From contig NZ_SOEZ01000036.1 in assembly GCF_004402215.1 (NCBI RefSeq), positions 1 through 64,000 of the forward strand: a DNA stretch of 64,000 nucleotides. Direction: 5' to 3'. Numbering within the stretch: position 1 is the first letter of the stretch; every line of letters begins with the position of its first letter. The notes under the pieces were generated by a model, which saw nothing but the letters and a program-made list of their open reading frames with translations, made no database searches and was not told where the DNA came from. Below, piece by piece: positions 17,258-25,696 of the stretch. This DNA is from Cryobacterium tagatosivorans (GTDB lineage Bacteria > Actinomycetota > Actinomycetes > Actinomycetales > Microbacteriaceae). A program made the translations under genes and the position numbers.

Positions 17258-18037
17258 ATGCAGATCGACGGATGCTCCGCCCTCGTCACCGGAGGCGCCT
17301 CCGGCCTCGGTCTGGCCACCGCCACGGCCCTGCACGCGGCCGGCGCCACCGTGGTGCTGCTCGACCTCCCCGGATCGCCCGGCGACCGGATCGCCGCCTC
17401 CTGGGGCGCCCGCGCCCACTTCGCTCCGGGCGACGTGACCAGCCCCTCCGATGTGCAGGCCGCGGTGGATGCCGCGACCGCGCTGGCCCCGCTGCGCATC
17501 GTCGTCAACTGCGCCGGCATCGCCCCCGGCGCGAGGACCGTCGGCCGGGGCGGCCCGCTGCCGCTGGAGGACTTCGAACGCGCCATCCGGATCAACCTCG
17601 TCGGCACGTTCAACGTGATCCGGCTGGCCGCCGCGGCCATGGCGCAGACCGAACCGCTCGGCGGCCCCGGCCAGGGCGCATCCGAGCGCGGCGTGATCGT
17701 GAACACCGCGTCGGTCGCGGCCTTCGACGGGCAGATCGGGCAGGCCGCCTACGCGGCGTCGAAGGGCGGGGTCGCCGCGATGACCCTGCCGCTCGCCCGC
17801 GAGTTCGCCCAGTCGTTCATCCGGGTGATGACCATCGCGCCTGGCATCTTCGACACCCCGATGATGCAGGGCATGAGGCAGGAGGTTCGGGACTCCCTCG
17901 GCGCGCAGGTGCCGCACCCGTCCCGGCTCGGCGACCCGAGCGAATACGCGGCACTCGTGCGGCACATCGTGGAGAACCCGATGCTCAACGGCGAAACCAT
18001 CCGTCTCGACGGCGCCATCCGGATGCAGCCCAGGTAG
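17258..18037 (+). CDS. SDR oxidoreductase, 3-hydroxyacyl-CoA dehydrogenase type II-like
   Basis: Classical short-chain dehydrogenase, 259 residues, NAD(P)-binding Rossmann fold. [10 protein letters not shown] at 11-20 is the cofactor loop, NCAGIAP the structural motif, and the catalytic set is the Ser of NTASVAA with Y-A-A-S-K. D36 after the second strand favours NAD. The long insert around 125-150 (TEPLGGPGQ) and PGIFDTPMM near the end match the 17-beta-HSD10/3-hydroxy-2-methylbutyryl-CoA dehydrogenase group. Its start lies 3 bp after the thiolase stop, indicating an operon. Downstream, 18046-18076 carries a short CTGCCG hexamer run with no evident role. Confidence 0.9.
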   Translation: MQIDGCSALVTGGASGLGLATATALHAAGATVVLLDLPGSPGDRIAASWGARAHFAPGDVTSPSDVQAAVDAATALAPLRIVVNCAGIAPGARTVGRGGPLPLEDFERAIRINLVGTFNVIRLAAAAMAQTEPLGGPGQGASERGVIVNTASVAAFDGQIGQAAYAASKGGVAAMTLPLAREFAQSFIRVMTIAPGIFDTPMMQGMRQEVRDSLGAQVPHPSRLGDPSEYAALVRHIVENPMLNGETIRLDGAIRMQPR

Positions 18038-18129
18038 TCCGCCACCGGGCTGCTGCCGCTGCCGCTGCCGCTACCGGCCGCGGCGACTGTGACGCGGAGT
18101 GACACCGGGTGGCGGCGGCGGAATTCTGC

Positions 18130-18148
18130 TTAGGGTAGGCTTACCTAA
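18130..18148. promoter_or_regulatory. DtxR/IdeR iron box
   Basis: The 19-bp TTAGGGTAGGCTTACCTAA differs at only a few positions from the DtxR/IdeR consensus TTAGGTTAGSCTAACCTAA and is centred about 56 bp before the iron-binding-protein start. Repression of the importer under iron sufficiency is the expected outcome. Confidence 0.88.
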
Positions 18149-18194
18149 GATTTCCCAGCCGCCCCACATGCCACCGAAGGAAGCACCGCACGTT

Positions 18195-19241
18195 ATGACT
18201 TTGACACGCAGATGGACCATGATCGCCTCGATCGGAATCGCGACGGTGCTCGGCACGAGCGCCTGCAGCGCCGGCGCCCCGACCAGCCCTCCGGCCTCCA
18301 GCGGGAAACCGTCCGGGTCGATCACCGTGTACAACGCCCAACATGAGGAGCTCACCCAGGCCTGGGCCGATGAGTTCACCAAGGAGACCGGCGTCACGGT
18401 CACCCTCCGCAACGGCGACGACGCGGAGCTCGGAAACCAGATCGTGCAGGAAGGGACGGCATCGCCCGCCGACGTCTTCCTCACCGAGAACTCGCCCGCG
18501 ATGACCCTCGTCGACAACGCCAAGCTGCTCGCTCCGGTCGCCGCAGCCACCCTCGAGAACGTGCCGGAGCAGTACCGGCCGAGCACGGGCAACTGGACCG
18601 GCATCGCGGCCCGCTCGACCGTCTTCGCGTACAACCCCAAGCTCCTCAGTGAGGAGGACCTGCCGGCTTCGCTCCTCGACCTCGCCGACCCGAGCTGGAA
18701 GGGCCGCTGGGCCGCTTCGCCGTCCGGCGCCGACTTCCAGGCCATCGTCAGCGCGCTCCTCGAACTCAAGGGCGAGGCCCAGGCGAAATCCTGGCTCGCC
18801 GCGATGAAGGAGAACGCCGTCGCCTACAAGGGCAACAGCACCGTCATGAAGGCCATCAACGCCGGCGAGATCCCGGCCGGCGTGATCTACCACTACTACT
18901 GGTTCGGCGACCAGGCCGGAACCGGCGAGAACAGCTCGAACACGAAGATGCACTACTTCAAGAACCAGGATCCCGGCGCCTTCGTGAGCCTGTCCGGCGG
19001 CGGCGTGCTCGGCACGAGCAAGAACCCCACGGCCGCGCAGGCGTTCCTCGCCTTCATCACCGGCAAGGCCGGCCAGGAGATCCTGCAGACGGGCACCTCG
19101 TTCGAGTACCCGGTGGCGAGCGAGACGGATGCCAACCCGCAGCTCGTTCCGCTCGACGAGCTCGAGGCGCCCGAGGTCGACCCGTCCAAACTCAACAGCA
19201 CCAGGGTCACCGACCTAATGACCGAGGTTGGCCTCCTCTAG
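18195..19241 (+). CDS. Ferric iron ABC transporter substrate-binding lipoprotein (FutA/SfuA type)
   Basis: Periplasmic-type binding protein of 348 residues anchored as a lipoprotein: hydrophobic signal (9-20) ending GTSAC-S with the cysteine near residue 21. The mature part begins ITVYNAQHEE, typical of the class II iron-binding family, and includes the tyrosine-rich YHYYWF segment that in FbpA/FutA proteins coordinates Fe3+. ATG 18195 has GAAGGA upstream at a rather long spacing; ATG 18168 would add nine residues. The DtxR box, and the permease and ATPase genes that follow, support iron as substrate. Confidence 0.9.
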   Translation: MTLTRRWTMIASIGIATVLGTSACSAGAPTSPPASSGKPSGSITVYNAQHEELTQAWADEFTKETGVTVTLRNGDDAELGNQIVQEGTASPADVFLTENSPAMTLVDNAKLLAPVAAATLENVPEQYRPSTGNWTGIAARSTVFAYNPKLLSEEDLPASLLDLADPSWKGRWAASPSGADFQAIVSALLELKGEAQAKSWLAAMKENAVAYKGNSTVMKAINAGEIPAGVIYHYYWFGDQAGTGENSSNTKMHYFKNQDPGAFVSLSGGGVLGTSKNPTAAQAFLAFITGKAGQEILQTGTSFEYPVASETDANPQLVPLDELEAPEVDPSKLNSTRVTDLMTEVGLL

Positions 19242-19242
19242 G

Positions 19243-20886
19243 GTGCGCCCGGTGCCACCAGAGCACGCGACCGTGAAGCCGGCGCCGAACCTCCCGCAGC
19301 AGCCTGCGGGAGGTTCGGCGCGCGGCCGCGGTGCGGCCGGGCCCGGCAGGCGCGGACGCGTTCCGAAACGCCGTCCCCCGCTGGCGATCGTCCTGATCGC
19401 CGTCGCCGTCTCGCTGCTCGGCCTCCTGCCGCTGGGCTACGTGGTCGTCACCGCTGCCCTCACCGGCTGGACGGAACTCTCCGGCCTCGTGTTCCGACCG
19501 CGCGTCGGCGAGCTGCTCGTGAACACGATCGGCCTCGTCGTCGTCACGGTCCCGATCTGCGCCGTCGTCGGGGTGCTCGCCGCGTGGCTGGTCGAGCGCA
19601 CGACCATCCCCGGCGCCCGGGTCTTCGCGGTGCTCCTGGCCGCCCCGCTCGCCGTGCCCGCGTTCGTCAACAGCTATGGCTGGGTCAGCGCCATCCCCTC
19701 GCTCAACGGGCTCTGGTCGGGCGTGCTCATCGCCAGCCTCTCCTACTTCCCGCTGGTCTACCTGCCCTGCGCCGCCGCGCTCCGGCGCCTCGACTTCACC
19801 GTGGAAGAGGCGGCCGCGTCGCTCGGCACCGGTCCCTGGCGGGTCTTCTTCCGCGTCGTCCTGCCGCAGCTGCGGCTGCCGCTGCTCGGCGGCTCCCTGC
19901 TTGTCGGGCTGCACCTGCTCGCCGAGTACGGCGCATTCGCGATGATCCGGTTCGACACCTTCACGACGGCCATCGTCGACCAGTACCGCTCGACCTTCAA
20001 TGGGCCGGCGGCGACCGCCCTCGCCGGGGTTCTCGTGCTGTGCTGCCTGTTCCTGCTCGTCGGCGAGTCGGCCGGCCGCGGGCGCGCCCGCTACGCGCGG
20101 ATCGGCTCCGGCGTGGCGCGGGCCGCCCGCCGGCGCCCGCTCGGCGCGCTCACGCCCCTCGGCTGGGCCTTCCTCGCCGGGGTGTTCGTGCTGTCCATCG
20201 GGGTGCCGTTCTGGAGCGTGCTGCGCTGGATCGTCGCCGGCGGGGCGGCGGCCTGGGCCGACGGCGTCGTGGTGTCGGCGCTCGCTCAGACCGTGCTGTA
20301 CGGCGCGATCGGCGCGGCCGTCACCTGCGGGCTGGCGTTTCCGATCGCGTTCCTCGCGATCCGTTTTCCGAGCCGGATGGCCCGCGCCCTCGAGTCGATC
20401 AACTACGTCACCAGTTCCCTGCCCGGGATCGTGACGGCGCTCGCGCTCGTGACCGTCAGCATCCGTCTCGTCCAACCCCTCTACCAAACGGCGGTGCTCG
20501 TAATCGTGGCCTACCTGCTCATGTTCCTCCCGCGAGCCCTGGTGAACCTTCGCGCGGGGCTCGCGCAGGTTCCCCCCGGCCTCGAGGAGGCCGCTCGCTC
20601 GCTCGGCCGCCCGCCGGCCGCCGCGTTCCTGGGCGTGACCGCCCGGTTCATCGCGCCGTCTGCCCTGGCCGGCGCCGCCCTCGTCTTCCTCGGAATCGTC
20701 AACGAACTCACGGCCACGCTCCTGCTCGCGCCCAACGGCACCCGCACGCTCGCCATCCAATTCTGGTCACAGGTGAATGACATCAATTATGCCGGCGCGG
20801 CACCCTACGCACTGCTCATGATCGCCCTCTCCCTCCCGGTGACGTACCTGCTCTTCGCGAAGTCCCGGCTGGTGAGCGCCCCGTGA
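19243..20886 (+). CDS. Ferric iron ABC transporter permease, two-domain (FbpB/SfuB type)
   Basis: Integral membrane permease of about 547 residues made of two fused BPD modules, as is usual for Fe3+ importers. Two EAA loops contact the ATPase: EEAAASLGTGPWRVFF in the first half and EEAARSLGRPPAAAFL in the second. A basic, Pro/Gly-rich cytoplasmic N-terminus precedes the first helix. The start is uncertain: TTG 19228, GTG 19243, 19252 and 19273 are in frame and none has an ideal ribosome site; GTG 19243 just after the upstream stop is used. Its TGA overlaps the ATPase GTG (20883-20886). Confidence 0.9.
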   Translation: MRPVPPEHATVKPAPNLPQQPAGGSARGRGAAGPGRRGRVPKRRPPLAIVLIAVAVSLLGLLPLGYVVVTAALTGWTELSGLVFRPRVGELLVNTIGLVVVTVPICAVVGVLAAWLVERTTIPGARVFAVLLAAPLAVPAFVNSYGWVSAIPSLNGLWSGVLIASLSYFPLVYLPCAAALRRLDFTVEEAAASLGTGPWRVFFRVVLPQLRLPLLGGSLLVGLHLLAEYGAFAMIRFDTFTTAIVDQYRSTFNGPAATALAGVLVLCCLFLLVGESAGRGRARYARIGSGVARAARRRPLGALTPLGWAFLAGVFVLSIGVPFWSVLRWIVAGGAAAWADGVVVSALAQTVLYGAIGAAVTCGLAFPIAFLAIRFPSRMARALESINYVTSSLPGIVTALALVTVSIRLVQPLYQTAVLVIVAYLLMFLPRALVNLRAGLAQVPPGLEEAARSLGRPPAAAFLGVTARFIAPSALAGAALVFLGIVNELTATLLLAPNGTRTLAIQFWSQVNDINYAGAAPYALLMIALSLPVTYLLFAKSRLVSAP

Positions 20887-21956
20887 GCGCGATCGAACTG
20901 GACGGCGTCAGCAAGAGCTTCCTGCAGATCGCCGTGCTGCGCGAGATCGAGCTGTCGGTGCCGGAGGGCAGCCGAACGGTCGTCGTCGGCTCGTCGGGCT
21001 CCGGCAAGACCACACTGCTCCGGCTGATCAGCGGCTTTGATTTCCCGGATGCCGGCACCATCACGGTCAGCGGCCGCCGGGTCGCCGGCGTGGGCGCGGC
21101 GGTTCCAGCCCACCAGCGGGGAATCGGAGTCGTCGCCCAGGACGGTGCGTTGTTCCCGCACCTCACCGTCGGCGAGAACATCGCGTTCGGCCTGGGCATC
21201 CGCAAGAGCGGGGGACGCGCGAGCGCCGTGCGGAAGCTCCTCAACATGGTGTCCCTCGACGCGGACTTCGCCCCGCGCCGGCCCGACGAGCTCTCCGGCG
21301 GGCAGCAGCAGCGCGTCGCGCTCGCCCGGGCGCTCGCCCGGCGCCCGAAGGTCATGCTCCTCGACGAGCCGTTCTCGGCGCTCGACGCCGGCCTGCGCGC
21401 GGCCACCCGCGAGGTCGTCGCCGACACGCTCGCGCGCGAGGGCGTCACGACCGTGCTCGTCACGCACGACCAGGCGGAGGCGCTGTCCTTCGCCGACCAG
21501 CTCGCCGTGCTCCGGGAGGGTCGCCTCACGCAGGTTGGCTCGCCGCGCGAGCTCTATGCCAGGCCGGTCGACCTGTTCACCGCGCGGTTCCTCGGCGATG
21601 CCGTCGTGCTCGACGCCACGGTCGAGGGCGAACTCGCCCGCTGCGCCCTCGGCGCTGTGCCCATCGTTCCCACGCCGATTCGCGGCGACGCGTCGATCAT
21701 GTTCCGCCCGGAGCAGCTCGCGGTCGGCCCGGCCGAGGCAGACGGATGCGCCGGACGGGTCGAGGCGGTCGAGTTCTACGGCTCAGAGGTGCTGCTCACC
21801 ATCCGCCTCGAGGGCGCGGGCGACGCGACGGCCGCGGACGGCGTCATCCGCGTGCGCCAGCGCGGCACGAGCAACGCCGTGGTCGGCAGCCGGGTCGGCG
21901 TCACGGCGATCGGGCCGGCCATCGCCTACCCGCGCGAGCCCGTTTCGGCGCCCTGA
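20883..21956 (+). CDS. Ferric iron ABC transporter ATP-binding protein
   Basis: Cytoplasmic ATPase (357 residues) energising the iron importer. Walker A GSSGSGKTT near residue 38, Q-loop VVAQDGALFP, signature LSGGQQQR, Walker B VMLLDEPFSALD and H-loop VTHDQAEA are all intact; residues 250-350 form a TOBE-like regulatory domain. The GTG start overlaps the permease stop by 4 bp. FbpC/PotA-type architecture plus the upstream binding protein and DtxR box define the role. No oddities. Confidence 0.92.
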   Translation: MSAIELDGVSKSFLQIAVLREIELSVPEGSRTVVVGSSGSGKTTLLRLISGFDFPDAGTITVSGRRVAGVGAAVPAHQRGIGVVAQDGALFPHLTVGENIAFGLGIRKSGGRASAVRKLLNMVSLDADFAPRRPDELSGGQQQRVALARALARRPKVMLLDEPFSALDAGLRAATREVVADTLAREGVTTVLVTHDQAEALSFADQLAVLREGRLTQVGSPRELYARPVDLFTARFLGDAVVLDATVEGELARCALGAVPIVPTPIRGDASIMFRPEQLAVGPAEADGCAGRVEAVEFYGSEVLLTIRLEGAGDATAADGVIRVRQRGTSNAVVGSRVGVTAIGPAIAYPREPVSAP

Positions 21957-22019
21957 CCCGGTTGTTAGCGACGTCGTCGTGCTCGGCGCAGTGGCCGCGG
22001 TGATCCGGTCGCGCTGCGG

Positions 22020-22385
22020 CTATGCGCCGCCCAGGCCCTCGCCGACGACGAACAGGGTGAAGAACAGGGCAAAGGGCACCGTCACGCAGAGCGCGATGAT
22101 GTTCAGCACCGAGCGCTCACGCAACGGCCAGACGCACAACACGTTCAGCACGGCCGCCGCGTCAATCAGGACGGTTCCGATCGCCGGCATCACCCACGAG
22201 TCGGTGACCGGATAGGTTTCGCCGAAAATCGTCGTGATCAGGGGCAGGATCAGCCACGACGCCAGGCCGATGACCGACAGCACGATGGCCCACCAGCCAA
22301 TCGGCGTGCGTGGACGCGTGCGCAGCCACACGCCGGTGCCGCGTGAGGTGGGTCCAGGGCCGGGTGCGTTGACGGGTGTCGACAC
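22020..22385 (-). CDS. Small membrane protein, three predicted helices
   Basis: Unrecognised 121-residue protein. A Pro/Thr-rich hydrophilic N-terminus (1-28) is followed by three hydrophobic segments (about 31-53, 67-87 and 92-114). The start is GTG 22385, preceded by GGAGGAAAGG at 8-base spacing, which supports real translation. It lies convergent to the iron importer and 132 bp downstream of the S9 peptidase stop on the same strand. No function can be proposed. Confidence 0.75.
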   Translation of the reverse strand: MSTPVNAPGPGPTSRGTGVWLRTRPRTPIGWWAIVLSVIGLASWLILPLITTIFGETYPVTDSWVMPAIGTVLIDAAAVLNVLCVWPLRERSVLNIIALCVTVPFALFFTLFVVGEGLGGA

Positions 22386-22517
22386 GTGGACCGCCTTTCC
22401 TCCGTGGGCTGCCGCGCCGGGCGGGACGTCACCCTTCGCTGGCGGTGATCGTCTCCTCGGGATACGCCCGTGCGCCCCTGGTCGCGCGCTGGACGAACGC
22501 GCCGATCAGCTCGCGGG

Positions 22518-24617
22518 TCAACCGAGCAGCTCGGGCCGCTTCCACGCCGCCCCGTGAACGTGCTGGTCGAGGAAGGCGAACACCGTCTCGTACCAGACCA
22601 CGGCGTGCTGCGGCTTCAGCACCCAGTGGTTCTCGTCGGGGAAATAGAGGAACTTGTGCCGGGTGCTCCCGTCGGGCTCAGCGTGGTGCTCGGCGAGCTC
22701 TGACCACAGCCGCAGGCTCTCGCCGATCGGCACCCGGTAGTCGTTGTCGCCGTGGATCACGAGCATCGGCGTCACGATGTCGCGCACGCTGTGGTGCGGC
22801 GAGTTGTCGATCATCCCCTGCGCGGAGGAGATCTGCTGCCAGTAGTGCGAGCTGTCGGTCGTGCCGTTGAACTGGTCGAGTGCCCACACGCTCGCGTGGC
22901 TGACGATCGCGCGGAACCGGTCGGTGTGCCCCGCGATCCAGTTCGCCATGTACCCGCCGAACGAGCCCCCCATCGCGGCCGTCTTCGTGCCGTCGATGTC
23001 GGCGCGAGCCTCCGCGGCATCCGTGATCGCCAGGAGGTCGGTGTACGGCTTGGCGCCCCAGGCATCCCAGCCGCGGGCGATGAACTCGAGACCGTAGCCG
23101 GTCGACAGGGCCGGGTCGGGCAGCAGCACCGCGTAGCCGCGGGCCACGGCCAGCAGCGGGCTCCAGCGCCAGCTCCAGGCGTTCCAGCTGTTCAGCGGCC
23201 CGCCGTGGATCCAGAGCAGCAGCGGCGCCGGATGCTCGGCCGAGGCCCCGTCGGGCAGCAGCAGCCAGGCGCGCACCCGCGCGCCGTCCTCGGCCCGTGT
23301 CTCGATCTCGGTGACCCTGCCGGGGGCGGGCGGCGGTGTCGTCGGCGTCGCGAGCACGGTGACCTCGCCCGACCGGCCGATCCGCACCGGATGCGACGGC
23401 GCCAGCCACGAGGACCGCAGCGCCACGAGGTCGCCGGTTGCCGCGTCGACGGCCACATCGGTGTAGCTGAACTGGTCGGTCGTGACCTGCTGCACGGCCG
23501 ACCCGTCGAGCGGGACGCGGAACACGGGGCCGCGGCCGTCGTGATCGGCGGTGACGATGAGCGACCGGTCGTCCGCGTCGAAGACCAGGCTCGAGGCCCA
23601 GCGGTCCCAGCCCACGGCGACGCGGCGGGGCCGGCCGCCGTCGATGTCGGCGACCCAGAGCTCCTGGTCGGCGGGTCCGTCGGGGGTGCTGTCCTCGGCG
23701 CGGACGAACGCCAGGCGGCTGCCGTCGTGGCTGACCGCCGGGGCCGCGAAGTCCACGTGCTCTTCGTCGAAGAGCACGGTCTGCACGCCGGTTTCCAGGT
23801 CGATCGACACGAGGACGGCACGGCCGGAGCGCTGTTCCTGCGCTCGCAGCGCGGCGATCAGGGTGCGGCCGTCGGGCGTGAGGGCCTGCCCGGCGGTGTC
23901 GCCCGAGCGGCCGGGGCCGGGAGTGAGGTCCCGGGGGCGGGGGAGGTCGGCCGGGTAGGGAGCGGGAGCATCCGCTCTCTTGTCCGAGCCGGCCGCGTCG
24001 GGGGCCGTGGCGGCCAGGACGTCCTCGAGCGCCGACAGGTCGAGTGAGAAGAGGTGCGGCTCGGCCGGGCCGAGGTCCTCGTCCCAGTACCGCACCGGGT
24101 AGCTCTCGTGCAGGATGGCGGCGACCTTCTTGTCCTTGCGCAGGCCGCGCGCCGTGGCGTCGGCCTCGAGGTCGGCCGCACTGACGAGCAGGTTCGCGGC
24201 GATCACGATCGTGTCCGACCGGGCGGCCGTGGCGGCGATGCCGGACACGCCGCCGGCCAGCCGGGTGACCGCGCGGGCCTCGCCGCCGCCGGCGGGGAGC
24301 AGCCAGAGCTGGGCGGCCTCGGTGTCCTTCTCGGCGTCGGCGTCGGGCCGCCCCGAGACGAAGAGGATGTCTCCGGACCCGGTGAACGCGACGCCGGATT
24401 CTCCCTTGGCCGAACGCGTCAGCCGGGTGGGCACGCCCGAGCCGTCGGCGGCTGCGGACCAGAGTGCGCGGTCATAGCTGGTGCGGTCCCGGGAGAGCGT
24501 GGCGACGGTGAGAACGACCCGTCGGCCGTCCGGCGAGAGCGCGAGGCCTTCCACCCGGGGGAGCGCGATGTAGTCATCGAGGGTGGAAAACGGCGAGAGC
24601 TCGGACTGCGTTGTCAT
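22518..24617 (-). CDS. S9-family prolyl oligopeptidase-like serine peptidase
   Basis: Large peptidase of 699 residues: an N-terminal beta-propeller (about 15-430, with repeated LSPDGRR, SHDGSRLAF-type blades) and a C-terminal alpha/beta-hydrolase domain (445-690). The nucleophile is S552 in GGSFGGYMA, followed by the acid in HGDNDYRVP and the histidine in ENHW, the order of acylaminoacyl/dipeptidyl peptidases. No signal peptide, so probably cytoplasmic peptide turnover. The residue stretch 195-220 is an Ala/Asp/Pro-rich loop. The start has a TAGCGT box 6 bp upstream, indicating a leaderless transcript. Confidence 0.92.
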   Translation of the reverse strand: MTTQSELSPFSTLDDYIALPRVEGLALSPDGRRVVLTVATLSRDRTSYDRALWSAAADGSGVPTRLTRSAKGESGVAFTGSGDILFVSGRPDADAEKDTEAAQLWLLPAGGGEARAVTRLAGGVSGIAATAARSDTIVIAANLLVSAADLEADATARGLRKDKKVAAILHESYPVRYWDEDLGPAEPHLFSLDLSALEDVLAATAPDAAGSDKRADAPAPYPADLPRPRDLTPGPGRSGDTAGQALTPDGRTLIAALRAQEQRSGRAVLVSIDLETGVQTVLFDEEHVDFAAPAVSHDGSRLAFVRAEDSTPDGPADQELWVADIDGGRPRRVAVGWDRWASSLVFDADDRSLIVTADHDGRGPVFRVPLDGSAVQQVTTDQFSYTDVAVDAATGDLVALRSSWLAPSHPVRIGRSGEVTVLATPTTPPPAPGRVTEIETRAEDGARVRAWLLLPDGASAEHPAPLLLWIHGGPLNSWNAWSWRWSPLLAVARGYAVLLPDPALSTGYGLEFIARGWDAWGAKPYTDLLAITDAAEARADIDGTKTAAMGGSFGGYMANWIAGHTDRFRAIVSHASVWALDQFNGTTDSSHYWQQISSAQGMIDNSPHHSVRDIVTPMLVIHGDNDYRVPIGESLRLWSELAEHHAEPDGSTRHKFLYFPDENHWVLKPQHAVVWYETVFAFLDQHVHGAAWKRPELLG

Positions 24618-24623
24618 GGCCCC

Positions 24624-24629
24624 ACGCTA
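24624..24629 (-). promoter_or_regulatory. -10 box TAGCGT, leaderless start of the S9 peptidase
   Basis: On the minus strand TAGCGT is followed by six bases and then ATG 24617, with no ribosome-binding site between. Confidence 0.5.
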
Positions 24630-24735
24630 GCGGGTGGGCCCAAGATCGCCCCCGTTCGGGGCTCATGCCTGTGAGCGAGCCGGGTGTACGTTGTGCGCAT
24701 CAAACCGCACCGCAACGCAGTGAAGGGACCGAATC

Positions 24736-25401
24736 ATGTCCGCATTCAGCCTTGCTCGTCGCACAGATGACCCCGTCCGCTACCTCTCCGCAGCCCGACG
24801 TGATGCCTACGAAGCCGAGGTCCGCGACTACAAAGCCGCGGTCGTTCGGCATCAGGTCCAGAACGATCTCCGCACCCGCGGCGTGCTCCGCAAGGACGCC
24901 ACGGAAACGGATCTCGGCGAGCAGCCGGTCGCCCCCGCTGCACCGAAACCGACGCTGGAAGAACTGTTCGTCAAGTACCTGTCCGCGCTGTCCGACTGGA
25001 TCCCCGCAGAGGCCGCCGTCCTCTACGCCGCTGCGGTCGCTTTCGCCCAGCCCGCAGTGAGTTCGGGCGCAAACCCCGTCATCTCCGCCCGGCTGTGGGT
25101 GGTCGCCGCCGCGCTCGCGGTCCTGCTCCAGGCCTTCACCTGCTACCGGGCCAGGAACACGACCAGGATTCTCCTGACGAGAGCCCTCCTGAGCGGCGTC
25201 GCCTTCGCCATCTGGTCGGCTACTGTCCCGCTGTCGGCGTGGAACAAGTTTGCCTGGTTCGACCTGAGCGACGCCGTGGTCCTGCTGGCCTTGATCGCCG
25301 CGGCGATCGTCTTCACCTTCATCGCGGAGCTTGCTACCAGGTCCGACACGGCGGCCGACCAGGCCCCCGCGCCGGTACCCGAGCCGCAGCCCGCCCCATA
25401 G
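24736..25401 (+). CDS. Hypothetical membrane protein with C-terminal Pro/Ala tail
   Basis: Unrecognised 221-residue protein. Residues 1-75 are hydrophilic and charged, with heptad-like stretches (DAYEAEVRDYKAAVVRHQVQ) that may be helical; then come about four hydrophobic segments (95-200) and a Pro-rich tail. ATG 24736 is preceded by GTGAAGGGACC, a good ribosome site, and a TACGTT -10-like box lies at 24687-24692. The stop codon is inside the loop of a perfect 15-bp-stem hairpin. It is divergent from the S9 peptidase. A role in membrane biology is all that can be said. Confidence 0.78.
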   Translation: MSAFSLARRTDDPVRYLSAARRDAYEAEVRDYKAAVVRHQVQNDLRTRGVLRKDATETDLGEQPVAPAAPKPTLEELFVKYLSALSDWIPAEAAVLYAAAVAFAQPAVSSGANPVISARLWVVAAALAVLLQAFTCYRARNTTRILLTRALLSGVAFAIWSATVPLSAWNKFAWFDLSDAVVLLALIAAAIVFTFIAELATRSDTAADQAPAPVPEPQPAP

Positions 25402-25416
25402 GGGGCGGGCTGCGGC
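25383..25416 (+). terminator. Hairpin terminator with the stop codon in its loop
   Basis: Perfect 15-bp GC stem (25383-25397 with 25402-25416) and 4-base loop ATAG; the TAG of the upstream gene occupies three of these loop bases. No T tract follows, as is common in GC-rich actinobacteria. Confidence 0.75.
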
Positions 25417-25525
25417 CTGGGGCGTGTCTCCGAATTCGGTGGTGCGGGCAGGATGCGCGGGCTGTACGCCGCTACGCGGGCGATGCGCCACGCGCGCAGC
25501 GGCGTATCGCACGCGTAGCTCAAAA

Positions 25526-25696
25526 TCACCGGGGCGCGAAGGCGAGCAGCTCGTGATCGCGGGAGCGCGTGAGGGCGCTGGCGACCCGGGTGGCGCCCCT
25601 GGTGGCGACCCGCCCGGGGGTGTCGCGAACGAGCCGGTGGACGGTTCCCATTATCCCCGCGAGCGCCAGGATTCCCAGGGCGATGAGCATGATCAT
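25526..25696 (-). CDS. Small membrane protein (56 residues) coupled to the hydrolase
   Basis: Short gene. The protein begins with one hydrophobic helix (MIMLIALGILALAGIMG) and continues as a basic, Arg-rich tail, a single-span arrangement with a cytoplasmic positive end. Its ATG overlaps the hydrolase TGA in ATGA (25693-25696) and GAAGG lies 7 bases upstream inside the hydrolase gene, so translation is coupled. Such small proteins often assist or localise a partner; the obvious partner is the membrane-anchored hydrolase. Function unknown. Confidence 0.65.
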   Translation of the reverse strand: MIMLIALGILALAGIMGTVHRLVRDTPGRVATRGATRVASALTRSRDHELLAFAPR

